A stretch of 6,788 nt of DNA, taken from the NCBI GenBank assembly GCA_023268425.1, contig JALRFN010000115.1, positions 1-6,788 on the forward strand, written 5' to 3'. The stretch's first letter is position 1; every line of letters begins with the position of its first letter. The stretch is from Burkholderiaceae bacterium. GTDB taxonomy: Bacteria > Pseudomonadota > Gammaproteobacteria > Burkholderiales > Burkholderiaceae_C. Positions 5,790-6,788 of the stretch are shown piece by piece. Below the pieces are notes generated by a model that was given only the letters and a program-made list of their open reading frames with translations, did not search any database and was not told where the DNA came from. The position numbers and the translations under genes are program-made.

Positions 5790-6671
5790 ATGAACCTCAG
5801 ATTCGTCGAAGCTTTTTATTGGGTGGCCTCGCTGCAAAGCGTGACCCGTGCTGCCGAAAAAATGTTTTTGACGCAATCGGCCATGTCCAGCCGCATCTCG
5901 GCCTTGGAAGACGAGTTGGGGGTCTTGTTGCTGGACCGACGCGACAAACAGTTTCGCTTGACCTTGGCCGGTGCGCGCTTTTACGAATACGCCCAACGGC
6001 TGTTGCACTTGCAAGCGGAGATCAAATCGGTCTTGGGTGCTGAGGCCAAGCTCAGTGGCTCTTTGCGCATCGGGGTGATTGAGTCGGTGCTGCACTCGTG
6101 GCTGGTGCCTTGGCTGGAGCACTTGCGCGAGGCACACCCCGGTCTGGCACTGGAACTGTCGGTGGACACCACGCCCACGCTGATCGACCAAATCAAGCGC
6201 GGTACACAAGACCTGGTTTTTGCCGCCTTGCCCGCCACTGGGGAGGCGATCCACACCCGCATGTTGCCCGCGATGGACATGGTCTTCATCGGGAACAAAA
6301 GCACGCACCGCAAGCGGCGCTACTCGCTGGAAATGTTGTCGCAGATGGAGATCTTGACCTTCCAACGCGGCTCACAACCCCACGTCAGTTTGGTCGACCA
6401 GTTTGCGCGTGCCGGGGTCACACCCAAACGCATCCACACCATCTCGTCGATCTCTGCGATGGCTCAGCTCATCCAAGGCGGTTTTGGTGTGGCCACCCTG
6501 CCCCTGAAGGCCGTCAACAACCGTTTGAGCTTTCCCAACCTGCGCGTCTTAGAAAGCGAAGTCCACTTGGCGCCCCTGCCCATTCACGCCAGTTACCGCG
6601 AAGACCCCACGTCGCGCGCTGTGCAGTTGCTGCTGGACTCCGCCACTGAGTTTGTCGACGCTCAGGCTTGA
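5790..6671 (+). CDS. LysR-family transcriptional regulator
   Basis: A 293-residue LysR-type regulator of normal length. The N-terminal helix-turn-helix domain (about 3-62) has the classical pattern: FVEAFYWVASLQSVTRAAEK, LTQSAMSSRISALEDELGV and LLLDRRDKQFRLTLAG. A linker helix (about 63-88) leads to a periplasmic-binding-like effector domain (about 91-290) that begins SGSLRIGVIESV. Such proteins are tetramers that bind an inducer and usually activate a neighbouring gene. The start is the ATG at 5790; a weak GGCGGG lies 13 bases upstream. The 18-nt gap after iclR suggests co-transcription, giving two regulators of different families in one unit. The target could be the MBL-FAD operon or the gene past the right edge. 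The inducer is not readable from the sequence. Confidence 0.92.
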   Translation: MNLRFVEAFYWVASLQSVTRAAEKMFLTQSAMSSRISALEDELGVLLLDRRDKQFRLTLAGARFYEYAQRLLHLQAEIKSVLGAEAKLSGSLRIGVIESVLHSWLVPWLEHLREAHPGLALELSVDTTPTLIDQIKRGTQDLVFAALPATGEAIHTRMLPAMDMVFIGNKSTHRKRRYSLEMLSQMEILTFQRGSQPHVSLVDQFARAGVTPKRIHTISSISAMAQLIQGGFGVATLPLKAVNNRLSFPNLRVLESEVHLAPLPIHASYREDPTSRAVQLLLDSATEFVDAQA

Positions 6672-6746
6672 TCGGCGCTCGTTGGCGTGACTGTGCGCTT
6701 CACCATTCATCGAAAAAATTGATGATGTAACCAAATATTTTTTTGT

Positions 6747-6776
6747 TTGCACAATGCAGCCCTGCATTTTCATAAT
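6747..6776 (+). promoter_or_regulatory. Possible promoter of a gene beyond the right edge
   Basis: CATAAT (6771-6776, five of six to the -10 consensus) stands 18 bp after TTGCAC (6747-6752, a poor -35), with an AT-rich tract at 6733-6744 just upstream. RNA would start near 6783, which is also an ATG, so the next gene might be leaderless or may start further right. The downstream gene is not visible, so this stays tentative. Confidence 0.35.
6753..6768. promoter_or_regulatory. Perfect 16-bp palindrome, operator candidate
   Basis: AATGCAG-CC-CTGCATT has perfect 7-bp arms and fills most of the spacer between the putative -35 and -10 elements at the right edge. A dimeric regulator bound here would block or adjust polymerase. 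It lacks the T-N11-A spacing usual for LysR sites, so LysR is not the obvious ligand. The repeat is seen directly; its role is inferred. Confidence 0.5.
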
Positions 6777-6788
6777 GCCGCCATGCAA

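Noticed and set aside
5782..5793. A three-codon upstream frame (ATG CGC CCA TGA) whose stop overlaps the lysR start
   Set aside because: Such a short frame arises easily by chance and has no ribosome site of its own.
5676..6365. A 229-codon minus-strand frame across the iclR-lysR junction
   Set aside because: It is antisense to the LysR helix-turn-helix and effector coding sequence and has no recognisable domain.
6707..6725. A hairpin (TCATC and GATGA, 9-nt loop) before a T run, as a lysR terminator
   Set aside because: The stem has only five mainly AT pairs and the T run starts about 12 nt later, so it is too weak to call.

Overview
The window looks like chromosomal DNA from a betaproteobacterium. 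GC-rich coding sequence, frequent Leu TTG codons and a DUF6502/DUF5666 lipoprotein pair point to Burkholderiales, perhaps Comamonadaceae. This placement is inferred from gene content and codon style, not from a marker gene. No RNA gene, insertion sequence, CRISPR array or prophage gene is visible.

Left part (1-1181, minus strand): a two-gene unit. A DUF6502 protein with an HTH-like segment overlaps, by an ATGA junction, the start of a DUF5666 lipoprotein that runs off the left edge. Its promoter region is an AT-rich, nearly palindromic sequence.

Centre (1293-4800, minus strand): a tight four-gene operon read as MBL-fold protein > class A FAD monooxygenase > DUF2783 small protein > VOC/glyoxalase-fold protein. 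Gaps are 10-14 nt, each with a Shine-Dalgarno sequence, and a strong intrinsic terminator follows the last gene. The gene set suggests catabolism of an aromatic or related ring compound: hydroxylation by the FAD enzyme, then a metal-dependent VOC step, with an unusual MBL protein. The substrate cannot be read from the sequence. The most unusual feature is the MBL protein, in which all three ligands specific to the second metal site are replaced while the first-site histidines remain.

Right part (4858-6788, plus strand): an IclR-type and then a LysR-type regulator, transcribed away from the operon. The operon and iclR promoters interlock in about 45 bp, so they probably compete and form the control switch. 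After lysR, a short AT-rich stretch ends in a promoter-like sequence carrying a perfect 16-bp palindrome, apparently the control region of a gene beyond the right edge.
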